A DNA stretch of 64,000 nucleotides from Martinezella multihospitum (GTDB lineage Bacteria > Pseudomonadota > Alphaproteobacteria > Rhizobiales > Rhizobiaceae), in assembly GCF_900094585.1 (NCBI RefSeq), contig NZ_FMAG01000004.1, positions 496,001 to 560,000 on the forward strand, given 5' to 3'. Position 1 is the first letter of the stretch. Each line of letters starts with the position of its first letter. Under the pieces are notes generated by a model, which saw only the letters and a list, made by a program, of their open reading frames with translations, made no database searches and was not told where the DNA came from. Shown in pieces: positions 15,059 to 24,367 of the stretch. The position numbers were made by a program, and so were the translations under genes.

Positions 15059-16609
15059 ATGCTGAAGCTGAATCGACGTCATTTCCTGGCGAGCACCGCC
15101 GCCATTCTGGCAGCGCCTGCCATCGGCTTTGCCCAAGCCGCCGCTCCCGCCAAGGGCGGCACGTTGCGCATTTCCGTCGATCAGGCCGCAAGCGTGATCC
15201 ATCCGCTGCTGACGCGCGTCAACCCGGAATATATGGTCACCGAGCTGCTCTACAGCAACCTGACCCGGCTGAATGTCGATATGTCGGTTGAGCCGGATCT
15301 TGCCGAAAGCTGGAGCGCCAACGATGCGCTGACGGAATGGACCTTCAAGCTTCGCAGCGGCGTCAAGTTCCATGATGGATCGCCGTTGACCGCCAATGAT
15401 GTCGTCAAGACCTTCAAGGCGATCCTTGATCCGAAGAACGCGTCGCCAGCACTCAACAATGTCGGGCCGATCGCTGATGTGATCGCAGCCGATCCGCTGA
15501 CCGCCGTCTTCAAGCTTTCGACCCCTTACGCCGACTTTCCCGTGGCGACAGCCTATACGGTCGCGCGTATCATCCCGGCTTCCATCGCGACTGGCGACTT
15601 CAAGAAACTGTCGACGACAGCCGTCGGCACCGGCCCGTTCAAACTTGTCTCCTACGAACCCGACCGTCTGATCGTCGTCGAACGCAATCCCGATTATTAC
15701 GACCCTAAGCGCCCCTATCTCGATCGTGTCGAAATCCAGGTCTTTCCGGATACCTCGGCGCAGACCTCGGCCCTGCTTGCCGGCGATATCGACATTATTT
15801 CGACCGTGCAGCCGACCGAATATCTGCGGATGAAGGATGCCCAAGGCGTCAATCCGCTGCGCGTGCCCTCCGGCCAGTTCTGCAACATCAATTTCGGCTG
15901 TGACACCAAGCCCTTCAACGATGCCCGCGTCCGCCGCGCGCTGGCGCTCACCGTCGACCGGCAGGCGATGGTCGACTTCGTCACCGAGGGATTCGGCACG
16001 CCGGGCAACGATACTGCCCTTAATTCCTCCTATCGCTTCTACGCCGACCTGCCGTTGCGCCAGGCCAATATCGAGGAAGCCAAGAAGCTGCTTGCCGAGG
16101 CAGGTTATCCGAACGGCTTCGAGGCGACGCTGATTGCATCGGACAAGCCGAGCCAGCGCACCCAGCTCGCCGTCGCCTTGCGCGAAATGGCAAAGGAAGC
16201 CGGCATCAACATCAACGTCCAGACGATGCCGCATGCGACCTATCTCGAGCAAGTGTGGAAGAAAGGCAGCTTCTATGTCGGCTTCTACAACATGCAGCCG
16301 ACGGCAGACGCAATCTTCAAGCTGCTCTACACATCCGATGCCGCCTGGAATGAAACGCGCTGGAACAATGCCGCCTTCGACAAGGTCGTCAACGAGGCGC
16401 GCGGCATCACCGACGAAGCCAAGCGCAAGGAGCTTTATGCCGAGGCGCAGAAGCTGATGAATGAAGAGGTTCCTTCCATCATTCCGGTCTTCTTCGATGT
16501 TCTCGCCGCCAAGCGGGATTGGATCGCCGGCTTCGAAGTCCATCCCCGCGCTTCCGTCTTCCGTCTCGATTACGTCTCCTTGACCGACAAGGCGCCGAAG
16601 CGGAGCTGA
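15059..16609 (+). CDS. Peptide-type ABC transporter, substrate-binding protein (SBP family 5)
   Basis: A 516-residue periplasmic binding protein. The N-terminus carries a twin-arginine-like signal (NRRHFLAS, then an Ala-rich core ending GFAQA), suggesting Tat export. The family 5 signature lies at about residues 85-110 (AESWSANDALTEWTFKLRSG, VKFHDGSPLTANDVV). Relatives bind di- and oligopeptides, opines, nickel or glutathione. It follows the M20 gene by 12 bases. After its stop a strong hairpin precedes the permease genes. Confidence 0.95.
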   Translation: MLKLNRRHFLASTAAILAAPAIGFAQAAAPAKGGTLRISVDQAASVIHPLLTRVNPEYMVTELLYSNLTRLNVDMSVEPDLAESWSANDALTEWTFKLRSGVKFHDGSPLTANDVVKTFKAILDPKNASPALNNVGPIADVIAADPLTAVFKLSTPYADFPVATAYTVARIIPASIATGDFKKLSTTAVGTGPFKLVSYEPDRLIVVERNPDYYDPKRPYLDRVEIQVFPDTSAQTSALLAGDIDIISTVQPTEYLRMKDAQGVNPLRVPSGQFCNINFGCDTKPFNDARVRRALALTVDRQAMVDFVTEGFGTPGNDTALNSSYRFYADLPLRQANIEEAKKLLAEAGYPNGFEATLIASDKPSQRTQLAVALREMAKEAGININVQTMPHATYLEQVWKKGSFYVGFYNMQPTADAIFKLLYTSDAAWNETRWNNAAFDKVVNEARGITDEAKRKELYAEAQKLMNEEVPSIIPVFFDVLAAKRDWIAGFEVHPRASVFRLDYVSLTDKAPKRS

Positions 16610-16630
16610 TGGCACCTACGAGCTGAATGA

Positions 16631-16660
16631 GCGTCGCGAGGCCAACGACCTTCGCGACGC
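16631..16660 (+). other. GC-rich hairpin between binding-protein and permease genes
   Basis: GCGTCGCGA and its exact complement flank a 12-base loop. No T-tract follows, so this is more likely an mRNA-stabilising or partly attenuating structure that raises binding-protein expression over the permeases than a full terminator. Confidence 0.5.
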
Positions 16661-16727
16661 ATCCCATAGCAAGAAGATCGGCGCGTATGTTGACGCGACC
16701 GGTCGCTCCAACGCCAGGGAACGGCCC

Positions 16728-17675
16728 TTGTCACCGAACTATCTCCTGAAGCGGCTTTTGATGATCGTCTATACGCTCTTCATCGTGTCGCTCGTCGTCT
16801 TCGCGATCACCCAGGTCCTGCCGGCGGATGCCGCCGTCATGATGCTTGGGGAGAACGCCACCGATCAGGCGCTAGAGGCGCTGCGCCAGCAGATGGGGCT
16901 CAACGACCCCGTCTGGCTGCAATATCTGCACTGGCTGGGTGGCATCCTGCATGGCGATTTCGGCCAGTCGCTGCGCACGGGCCAGCCTGTCGGCCCAGCC
17001 ATGTTCCAGGCGCTCGGCCGTTCGCTTCTGCTTGCCGTGCTCTCCATCGCCCTGATGCTCGTGCTCGCCATACCGCTCGGTGTGCTTGCTGCGATCCGCC
17101 GCGGCAAGGTGGCAGATATGGTCGTCAGCCTCATCTCCTATGCCGGCGTATCGCTGCCGGAATTCGTGACGGCAACGCTCGCCGTACTCTTCGTCGCCGA
17201 TTGGGCGAAGCTTTTGCCGCCGACGGGCTATGTGCCGCTGACCGAGAATTTTCTCGACGGCCTCGCTCATCTGGCGTTGCCGGTCTGCGTGGTGTCGATC
17301 ATCCTCATTGCGCATGTCTCCCGCATGGTGCGTTCCGAACTCGTCGACGTGCTGCATACCGATTACATTCGTGCGGCACGGCTCAAGGGCCTTTCCACGT
17401 CGAGGGTGCTGTTCGGACACGCGCTGCGCAATGCCCTGCTGCCGACCATTACGGTCGTCGCGCTCGATGTCGGCTATCTCCTCGGCGGCATCATCGTCGT
17501 CGAGGAAATCTTCGCCCTCCCCGGCATCGGCAGGCAATTGATCGTCGCCATCCAGACGCGCGACCTTCCGGCGATCCAGGCCGGCGTGCTGTTGATGGCG
17601 GCAACCTATTCCATCGTCAATTTCGCCGCCGACATTCTCTACGCATGGCTCGACAAGAGGATCCAGTATGATTGA
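16728..17675 (+). CDS. Peptide-type ABC transporter permease (DppB-like)
   Basis: A 315-residue inner-membrane protein with about six helices, starting at a TTG with AGGGA eight bases upstream. The first helix and following periplasmic loop (VFAITQVLPADAA, LGENATDQALEALRQQMGLNDP) are typical of DppB/OppB. The EAA-like coupling loop for the ATPase is at about residues 220-245 (HTDYIRAARLKGLS). It overlaps the next permease by 8 bases, so the two are made together. Confidence 0.93.
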   Translation: MSPNYLLKRLLMIVYTLFIVSLVVFAITQVLPADAAVMMLGENATDQALEALRQQMGLNDPVWLQYLHWLGGILHGDFGQSLRTGQPVGPAMFQALGRSLLLAVLSIALMLVLAIPLGVLAAIRRGKVADMVVSLISYAGVSLPEFVTATLAVLFVADWAKLLPPTGYVPLTENFLDGLAHLALPVCVVSIILIAHVSRMVRSELVDVLHTDYIRAARLKGLSTSRVLFGHALRNALLPTITVVALDVGYLLGGIIVVEEIFALPGIGRQLIVAIQTRDLPAIQAGVLLMAATYSIVNFAADILYAWLDKRIQYD

Positions 17676-18498
17676 GCTTCTCAAACGGCTGCTGCGCACG
17701 CCGCAGGGCGCGGTCGGCCTTGTCCTGGTCCTCCTCGTCTTCATCGTCGTCGTCTTCGGTCCCTTTCTCGCACCGCGCGATCCGGAAGCCATGTCGATCC
17801 TTGCCCGCTACAAGGGGCCGAGCGCGAATTTCCTTCTCGGCACTGATCAATATGGCCGCGACATCCTGAGCCGCCTGTTGATCGGCGCGCGCTCGACCGT
17901 GACGATGGCAGTCTTCGCCACACTTGCAGGCACCTTTGCCGGAGCCTTCATCGGCACGGTATCCGCCTTCCTGGGTGGTCGCGCCGATGAATTCATCATG
18001 CGCACCATCGACGCGATCATGGCGATCCCGAACCTCCTGTTCGCGCTGCTGATCGTCAATCTGCTCGGGTCCAGCAGCATCAATGCACTGGTCGCGGTTG
18101 CCGCCGCCTTCGCGCCGGGCATGGCGCGCATCACCCGCAGCGTCGCGCTTTCCGTGCGCAAGCAGGACTATGTGAGCGCGGCGATCGCCCGTGGCGAGAG
18201 CTCCCGCTACATCATCCTCCGCGAAATGCTGCCGAATGTCGTCGCACCGATCGTGGTGGAAACGACGATCCGCGTTTCCTTCGCCGTCATGCTGTTCGCG
18301 ACGCTGAGCTTCCTTGGACTGGGCGCCCAGCCGCCCGCCACCGAATGGGGGCTGATGGTCTCCGAAGCGAGACAATACATGCACATCAGCGCCGGCATCC
18401 TGATCTGGCCGAGCCTCGCGATCGCCATCGTCGCCATCGGCTTCAATCTTCTCGGCGATGGCCTGCGCGATGCGCTGAACCCGCGCACCGGAGGCTGA
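17668..18498 (+). CDS. Peptide-type ABC transporter permease (DppC-like)
   Basis: A 276-residue permease. It has one N-terminal helix, then the GTDQYGRDILSRLLIGAR motif that marks DppC/OppC proteins, followed by five helices and the coupling loop (RKQDYVSAAIARGESS). It pairs with the preceding DppB-like protein. The stop is one base from the ATPase start. Confidence 0.93.
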   Translation: MIELLKRLLRTPQGAVGLVLVLLVFIVVVFGPFLAPRDPEAMSILARYKGPSANFLLGTDQYGRDILSRLLIGARSTVTMAVFATLAGTFAGAFIGTVSAFLGGRADEFIMRTIDAIMAIPNLLFALLIVNLLGSSSINALVAVAAAFAPGMARITRSVALSVRKQDYVSAAIARGESSRYIILREMLPNVVAPIVVETTIRVSFAVMLFATLSFLGLGAQPPATEWGLMVSEARQYMHISAGILIWPSLAIAIVAIGFNLLGDGLRDALNPRTGG

Positions 18499-18499
18499 G

Positions 18500-20152
18500 A
18501 TGACAGAAACAACAAACAATATCATTCTTCAGGTCCGCAATTATTCGCTCGACTATCTGACGGCGAATGGCGCGTTCCACGCGCTGAAGAATATCGATCT
18601 CGAAGTGGGTGCCGGCGAGATTCTCGGCCTCGTCGGCGAGTCCGGCTCCGGCAAGACCTCGATGGCCTGGTCGATCATGCGCTACCTGCCGGCAAACGCT
18701 CGCGAGATCGGCGGCGAAATCCGGCTTCGCGGCGAAGATCTGACGGCGAAATCGCCGGCCGAAGTCAATCGCATGCGGGGTAAGCGGATCAGCATGGTGT
18801 TCCAGGACCCCGGCACCTCGCTCAACCCGACGCTTTCGCTCGGTACGCAGCTCACGGAAACGCTGAGGCGCCATCGCGGCCTGACAGCAAGGCAAGCCTG
18901 GAGCGAAGGCGAAGCCATGCTGGATCGTGTTGGCCTCAAGAGCCCATCAGAAATGATGAAGCGGATGCCGCATGAGGCATCGGGCGGCGAGAAGCAGCGC
19001 GTGGTTATCGCCACCGCCTTCGCCTGCAATCCGGAATGCATCATCTTCGACGAGCCTACGACGGCGCTCGACGTCATCACCTCGCGTCAGATCCTTGACC
19101 TCTTCCTGGATCTGCAGGCCGAAACCGGCGTCGCCTCGCTCTATATCTCGCATGACCTCGCCTTGCTGTCGCGCACTGCAAAGCGGGTTGCCGTCATCCG
19201 CCGGGGCGAAATCGTCGAGCAGGGAGCGGTCGATGCGATCTTCAATGCGCCGCAGCACGATTATACGCGCCAACTGATTGCCGCCGTGCCCCGGCCGAGC
19301 GACCGCCTGACGCAGACGCGCCCGTCCTATCAAGACCAGCCGTTGATGCAGGTCGAGAATGTCAGCGTGCACTACGGCCGCAAGCCGTTCCTGTCGGCGC
19401 TGACCGGCCGGTCCTTCGAGCGCTTCGCGGGCAATCGTGCCGTCAGCCTCAGCGTGCAGCCGGGAGAGATCCTCGGCATCGTCGGGGAATCGGGCTCCGG
19501 CAAATCGACGCTTGCCAAGGCAATGACCGGGCTCAATCCCTTTGAGGGCCGGATGACCTTCGCCGGGCGGACGATTTCAGGCCTTGCCGACATGGACAAA
19601 ACCTATCGCAAGAATGTCCAGATGATCTTCCAGCATCCGGACGCCTCGCTCAATCCGCGCCAGAAAATTCGCGAAATCCTGGCACGGCCGCTGAAGCTCT
19701 ATGGCGAAGGTGAGAATGGGGCCATCGCCCAACGGATCGGCGACATGCTCGAGCAGGTGCGCCTGCCGCGTACCCATGCCGATCGCTATCCACATCAGCT
19801 CTCCGGCGGCGAAAAGCAGCGCGTCGCCATCGCCCGCGCCTTCGCATCCAGACCGAAGCTGGTGATCTGCGATGAGATCACCTCGGCGCTCGACGTCTCG
19901 GTGCAGGCCTCCATCATCGAGCTGCTGCTGGAACTGCATCGCGAGCATTCCACCGCCTTTCTCTTCATCACCCACGACCTCAACCTCATTCGTCAGATCG
20001 CCCACCGCATTGCGGTGATGTATCGCGGCGATCTCCTCGAGATCGTACCGGCGGAAGACATCACCAGCCCCGAGCGGGCCGACTATACGCGCCGGCTGCT
20101 TGCCGCAGTCCCGACGCCTGCCGGCGCCGCACCTACAGAACGAGACTTCTAA
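18500..20152 (+). CDS. Peptide-type ABC transporter, fused double ATPase (DppD-DppF)
   Basis: A 550-residue cytoplasmic protein with two complete nucleotide-binding domains in one chain. Domain 1 has Walker A GESGSGKTS, signature ASGGEKQRV and Walker B IIFDEPTTALD; domain 2 has Walker A GESGSGKST, signature LSGGEKQRVAIARA and Walker B VICDEITSALD. Each is followed by an oligopeptide-type C-terminal extension. The chain therefore replaces the usual DppD and DppF pair and completes an importer with the three genes before it. Confidence 0.94.
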   Translation: MTETTNNIILQVRNYSLDYLTANGAFHALKNIDLEVGAGEILGLVGESGSGKTSMAWSIMRYLPANAREIGGEIRLRGEDLTAKSPAEVNRMRGKRISMVFQDPGTSLNPTLSLGTQLTETLRRHRGLTARQAWSEGEAMLDRVGLKSPSEMMKRMPHEASGGEKQRVVIATAFACNPECIIFDEPTTALDVITSRQILDLFLDLQAETGVASLYISHDLALLSRTAKRVAVIRRGEIVEQGAVDAIFNAPQHDYTRQLIAAVPRPSDRLTQTRPSYQDQPLMQVENVSVHYGRKPFLSALTGRSFERFAGNRAVSLSVQPGEILGIVGESGSGKSTLAKAMTGLNPFEGRMTFAGRTISGLADMDKTYRKNVQMIFQHPDASLNPRQKIREILARPLKLYGEGENGAIAQRIGDMLEQVRLPRTHADRYPHQLSGGEKQRVAIARAFASRPKLVICDEITSALDVSVQASIIELLLELHREHSTAFLFITHDLNLIRQIAHRIAVMYRGDLLEIVPAEDITSPERADYTRRLLAAVPTPAGAAPTERDF

Positions 20153-20164
20153 GGAGCATCACAA

Positions 20165-21385
20165 ATGGACCCGAAATCGCTCATCGGAACAATCGATGAG
20201 AAGAGCTGCCTCGACTTCCTGTCGATGATGGTTCGCCAGAAGAGCCATTCCCAGACCGAAGGCGAACGCGAGCTTGCGCGCATCATGGCAAGCCAGATGG
20301 AGGCGATCGGACTTCAGTCCGAACTGCAACCCTTCGATAATGGCGAGCGTTTCAATGCGATCGGACGCCTGAAGGGAACCGGCGGCGGCAAGAGCCTGCT
20401 CTTCAACGGCCATCTCGACACAAACCCGGTTACCGAGGGCTGGACCGTCGACCCCTGGGGCGGCCTCGTCGACGACAAATTCATCTACGGTATCGGCGTC
20501 TCCAACATGAAAGCGGGGGATGCCGCCTACTTCTGCGCGGTCAAAACCTTGCTCGACGCCGGCGTCAAATTGAAGGGCGACGTGATCCTGACCTATGTCG
20601 TCGGCGAGCTTCAGGGCGGTGTCGGCACGCTCGCCGCCATCCGCAACGGCGTCAAGGCCGACTATTTCATCAACAGCGAGCCGAGCGATCTTGCAGCCGT
20701 GACGATGCATGCCGCAGCGCTGAGCTTCGTGATCGAGCTGACCGGCGACACGCGGCACCTGTCCAAACGCGAACAATCGGTCGACGCCATCGCCGCGGCC
20801 TGCGATCTCATCCCGCGCATCAACGCCATGACCTTCAGCGGCGCGAGAAGCGAAGTGCACCGCTCGATCAATCGCGGGCATGTCGGCGTCGTCCATGGTG
20901 CGCTCGGGCGTGAGCTGGAGGAATGGCGCCCGCCGCAGGTCGCCGATTTCGTCCGCATCCGAGGTTCGGCCCGCTATGCGCCCGGCCAGACGCAGGAAGG
21001 CGTCCTTGCCGATCTCGCGGCAGAATTGGTCGAGCTCGAAAAGCGCTTTCCCGGGCTGAAGGCCAAGCTGGTGCCGGAGATGATCGAAGGCCGTCCCCTG
21101 ATGCCTCCTTTCGAAGTCTCGCCGACCTCACGCATCGTAACCTCGATCAATGCCGCCTATGAAACCGTCCGCGGCGAGACGCAGCCGACTGGCGCCATTA
21201 CGCCCACGCGTTTTTACGGAACGGATGCCGGCCACCTTTACCATGAACTTGGTATGGAAGGCATCGTCTGCGGCCCAGGCGGCCGGTACAACACCATGCC
21301 GGACGAGCGCGTCGATATCGTCGACTATCTCGACATGATCCGCGTCTACATGCTCACCATTCTCGATATTTGCGAGGTTGCCTGA
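20165..21385 (+). CDS. M20-family peptidase/deacylase with altered metal ligands
   Basis: A 406-residue M20-fold protein; AAGGAG precedes the ATG. The first ligand pair is present (GHLD, His83 and Asp85). The bridging aspartate of the usual xxDMKG motif is Asn114 (GVSNMKAG), and the second Glu of the EE pair is replaced (GELQGG, Glu148 followed by Leu). A late histidine (TDAGHLYHELG) is kept. This may mark a mono-metal or modified-specificity subgroup rather than a dead enzyme. It follows the transporter ATPase by 12 bases and precedes the M24-fold gene by 6, so all act in one pathway. Confidence 0.87.
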   Translation: MDPKSLIGTIDEKSCLDFLSMMVRQKSHSQTEGERELARIMASQMEAIGLQSELQPFDNGERFNAIGRLKGTGGGKSLLFNGHLDTNPVTEGWTVDPWGGLVDDKFIYGIGVSNMKAGDAAYFCAVKTLLDAGVKLKGDVILTYVVGELQGGVGTLAAIRNGVKADYFINSEPSDLAAVTMHAAALSFVIELTGDTRHLSKREQSVDAIAAACDLIPRINAMTFSGARSEVHRSINRGHVGVVHGALGRELEEWRPPQVADFVRIRGSARYAPGQTQEGVLADLAAELVELEKRFPGLKAKLVPEMIEGRPLMPPFEVSPTSRIVTSINAAYETVRGETQPTGAITPTRFYGTDAGHLYHELGMEGIVCGPGGRYNTMPDERVDIVDYLDMIRVYMLTILDICEVA

Positions 21386-21391
21386 AGTCCG

Positions 21392-22516
21392 ATGTTTCCT
21401 CGTGACGAATATGATTGGCGTATCGCCAAGGCACATGCCGCCATGGATGCCGCCGCTGTCGATCTGCTCCTGATCGACAGCGGCGAGCTCCTTGCGTGGC
21501 TTACCGGCTATACCGTTTCGGAAACCATGTATCGTGCCGCCTTTCTTCCGCGACACGGTGCGCCTTGGTTCGTTCTGCGCGAGCTCGACGAAGTGCCGTG
21601 CAGGGAAAAGACCTGGATTTCCGATATCATCGGATTTGCCGATACGATCAATCCGCACGAGGCCATCGCCGACAGCATCGGCGCTCGCGGTTTCGCCAAC
21701 GCCCGTATCGGCGCAGACTTCGCCTCCTACAGTTTCAGCGCCGATACGGCGGCCAGGCTTCGGGCACATCTGCCCCAAGCGCAATTCGTCGCCCTTCCTG
21801 GTATCAGCGACAGCCTGCGATGGATCAAATCGGCCCGCGAGATTGCCGTTCTGACGCAGGCCGCCGGCATCGCAGATAAGGCCATGTTGGCAATAGCGCA
21901 GAGTACGCGGGCTGGTTCTTCGACCCGTACGGCTGCCGCAACCGCGGCAGCTACCTTCCTACTCGAAGGTGCCGACAGCGGCGAGACCGGTCCGATCGTC
22001 AAGGCCAGCGGCGATCACCAATTCCTGCACGGCTCTTTCAAGAGCGAATTGCTTGCTGCAGGCGATATTCTGCATGTGGAGCTTATTCCACGCGTAGGCG
22101 GTTATGGTGCCCGTCTCATGCGGCCGATCGTCATCGGCAGTGCGTCGGCAAGGCTTCAGGATATCGCCTCGCGCATCGTCGCATTGCAGGACCGGCAAAT
22201 CGAAGCCATGAAGCCGGGCATTGTTGCTTGCGAGGTGGATGCCATCGTCCGCCAGGGTCTCATGTCGTCAGGACTGAGACAGCGTTACGATAACGTAACG
22301 GCCTATACGCTTGGTCTCTATACCCGCACGCCGCGCACCAGCGATTTCTCCCGGGTTTTCCTGCCGGATGCGAATTGGCCGCTGGAAGAAGGCATGGTTT
22401 TCCATGTCTATACGGCAGCCGCCAGACTTGGATTCAGCGAGACGGTGGTTGTTACGCCGGAGGGCGGAAGACGGCTGACGATGACGCCACGCCACCTCTT
22501 CGGCGCAGAGAAGTAA
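21392..22516 (+). CDS. M24-fold (creatinase/aminopeptidase P) hydrolase lacking most metal ligands
   Basis: A 374-residue protein with a creatinase N-terminal domain (about 1-140) and a pita-bread C-terminal domain. Of the five canonical metal ligands only the last Glu (Glu350, SETVVV) is kept. By alignment the first Asp is Glu230, the second is at Arg241/Leu242, the His is Tyr305, and the next Glu is Tyr340. Creatinase is a metal-free precedent, and ectoine hydrolase (DoeA/EutD) is an M24-fold amidohydrolase that works with an M20 deacetylase. The latter arrangement resembles this operon. A metal-independent amidohydrolase is therefore more likely than a peptidase (inference). Last gene of the operon. 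Confidence 0.85.
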   Translation: MFPRDEYDWRIAKAHAAMDAAAVDLLLIDSGELLAWLTGYTVSETMYRAAFLPRHGAPWFVLRELDEVPCREKTWISDIIGFADTINPHEAIADSIGARGFANARIGADFASYSFSADTAARLRAHLPQAQFVALPGISDSLRWIKSAREIAVLTQAAGIADKAMLAIAQSTRAGSSTRTAAATAAATFLLEGADSGETGPIVKASGDHQFLHGSFKSELLAAGDILHVELIPRVGGYGARLMRPIVIGSASARLQDIASRIVALQDRQIEAMKPGIVACEVDAIVRQGLMSSGLRQRYDNVTAYTLGLYTRTPRTSDFSRVFLPDANWPLEEGMVFHVYTAAARLGFSETVVVTPEGGRRLTMTPRHLFGAEK

Positions 22517-22725
22517 GAGCGTAGCGGCTTGGGGCCAACCGTGCAGATTACATCCCGCCAGCAGCGATCGTAATTTTCGGAAGCCCAGACCTTGCAGACC
22601 GCAGTTTACGTTTCATCTTATAGAAGCCCCAACGTTGGCAATAGGCATCGCCGGCAGAGCAAAGGTTCAGGTGAGATGAACGGATGTGACTGTTCATCCT
22701 TTTCTGAAGATCGAGTGAGGCCCCA

Positions 22726-23256
22726 TTGATAAGGTCGAGTCGACACGCGCCGAAAGCCGGAACCAAGCGGTTTCAGAAATTCGCCTTCATTACCGCCTTC
22801 GCCATATTGACGGCGGTATCAGCCCTTCTCGACTGTCGCTTCGTTTGGCGTGCCGTTAGGGCAGGCGTCAATCGAGAGAAAACGATCGGCGTTGTTGTCG
22901 CGCTCGACCGCCGCGTGGAAATAGCAACGATGCAGAAAGCCTCGGTTATGAATCGGGGCTCTGACATCGTTACGAGCTACGCACCGATCGTCGTCTTTCA
23001 CGGGGACGATGGGATGTCCTATCAGGTAAAGGGAGGGGTCTACTCGAGCTACAATCAGGCCAGGATTGGCGATCAGATCCCCGTCTATTATCGGCGTGAC
23101 GATCCGCATGACGCGATCATCGCATCCTTCCAGGAAATATGGTTGCCGGTGATCGTCGGAAGCGGCATGGCTGCTGCTTTTGCGCTTGCCCTGTTCGGAA
23201 CGATCTGGCTGACACGCGAAAGGCCTGCGCAGGGTGAGGCTGCGCCGAGGCCTTAA
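22726..23256 (+). CDS. DUF3592 membrane protein
   Basis: A 176-residue protein from a TTG start with GAGG five bases upstream. It has one membrane helix near the N-terminus (about 18-38) and a second near the C-terminus (about 142-165). Between them is a soluble domain carrying the DUF3592 pattern (YAPIVVF, SYQVKGG, IGDQIPVYY). No function is known. It is convergent with the GNAT gene and their ends overlap by 4 bases. Confidence 0.78.
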   Translation: MIRSSRHAPKAGTKRFQKFAFITAFAILTAVSALLDCRFVWRAVRAGVNREKTIGVVVALDRRVEIATMQKASVMNRGSDIVTSYAPIVVFHGDDGMSYQVKGGVYSSYNQARIGDQIPVYYRRDDPHDAIIASFQEIWLPVIVGSGMAAAFALALFGTIWLTRERPAQGEAAPRP

Positions 23257-24149
23257 CCGAGCGCCTGACTGGCAAGAGCATACCTAGCCACCATACCGGT
23301 GACAGCCCTGTTTCTATTGGAGGGATGATTGCCAAGCGACATGGTCAGAACGGTATCGTGGACGATCATGCCACTCTGGGAGACGTAAGATGCAAAGTCG
23401 CCGGTCTCCATATGGGTATCGAGACGGAGAAATTGGCCGGCATGGTTGCGCACATGCGGTGCGACCACGGCAATAGCGTCGGCGTCATTGGACGCAACGA
23501 CCGGGCCGACGACATGGCTGCGTCCGAAGGGTCGGCACAACGCGAAAGCCTGCAGATCCGCGCCACGGAACAGACCATACCCGATCGATTGCTCATTGAG
23601 ACGCCTGACCAGCTCCGAGCGGTCGACACCGAAGGCAATGGCATCAAGCCGAAGGATCGCAGCAAGATCGCCAGGGCCAAGCTGCCGCACCGTGCCTTCC
23701 GAAGTCAACGGTGCAAAATCCTTTGCGATCCGTGCCTCCCCCTGACATTGGTAGACCGTCTTTTCCGGCTTGAAATCCAGCGAAAGATACAGGCGGCGCG
23801 CCGCCTGGGTCGCACTGAGGCTAAGGCGGCGTCCCGCGACCTTGTCCAGGATCCGGCTCATCAGCCATTGGCCGGTGCCATTGGTCTGCAGCCGCGGCGA
23901 AGTAATCACCATCCCAACGGTGGCAAACTCGTCTCCGTGCGGAAACCACATGGCGGATCCCATGACGCGACCGATCTCGTCGAGTGCGACGATGCCGCTA
24001 CCGGTCTGCCGCAGAAATTCCCAGTCTTCGGCTCGATGCGGCCACCGGACCGAGATCGACAACGCATGCAACTGATCGAGTTCCACGTCCTTGATGTCGC
24101 CGATATGCATGGAGAAAGCATCGACCCGTAAACTGTCTGATACCTTCAC
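23253..24149 (-). CDS. GNAT-family N-acetyltransferase, two-domain
   Basis: A 298-residue protein. The N-terminal half is a GNAT domain (GRVMGSAMWFPHGDEFATVGMV, then an acetyl-CoA loop RLQTNGTGQWLMSRIL). The C-terminal half is a second GNAT-like or DUF1248 domain (VVGPVVASNDADA). It is clearly paralogous to the protein at 33319-34155; both contain the WPHRAEDW segment, the VVGPVVASN/VIGPVVASN motif and the same ALASQALG/ALANQALG ending. It lies divergent from the ArgE gene cluster. The acceptor is likely a small amine linked to the neighbouring pathway (inference). Confidence 0.85.
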   Translation of the reverse strand: MKVSDSLRVDAFSMHIGDIKDVELDQLHALSISVRWPHRAEDWEFLRQTGSGIVALDEIGRVMGSAMWFPHGDEFATVGMVITSPRLQTNGTGQWLMSRILDKVAGRRLSLSATQAARRLYLSLDFKPEKTVYQCQGEARIAKDFAPLTSEGTVRQLGPGDLAAILRLDAIAFGVDRSELVRRLNEQSIGYGLFRGADLQAFALCRPFGRSHVVGPVVASNDADAIAVVAPHVRNHAGQFLRLDTHMETGDFASYVSQSGMIVHDTVLTMSLGNHPSNRNRAVTGMVARYALASQALG

Positions 24150-24367
24150 TGGACCACCTCAAAACTTGCTACCCATAGCCATACGCCAAAACAGAGGCGC
24201 TCCCCGCCGACAAGGATAGGCGACACCTGCCGATACAATTAGCTCGAATTGCCTGTGTCCGCGCAACAATCCACTGAAACATTTCGACATTCGGCATGCA
24301 ATTATGAAAGCGGACGCCAATGCTATTGGGGAAATATCGGCAAATTGCTGCAGCCGCTGAGGAGCAT

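Noticed and set aside
15038..16615. 525-codon minus-strand open frame opposite the binding-protein gene
   Set aside because: The plus frame gives a full SBP family 5 protein with Tat signal; the antisense frame has no recognisable motif.
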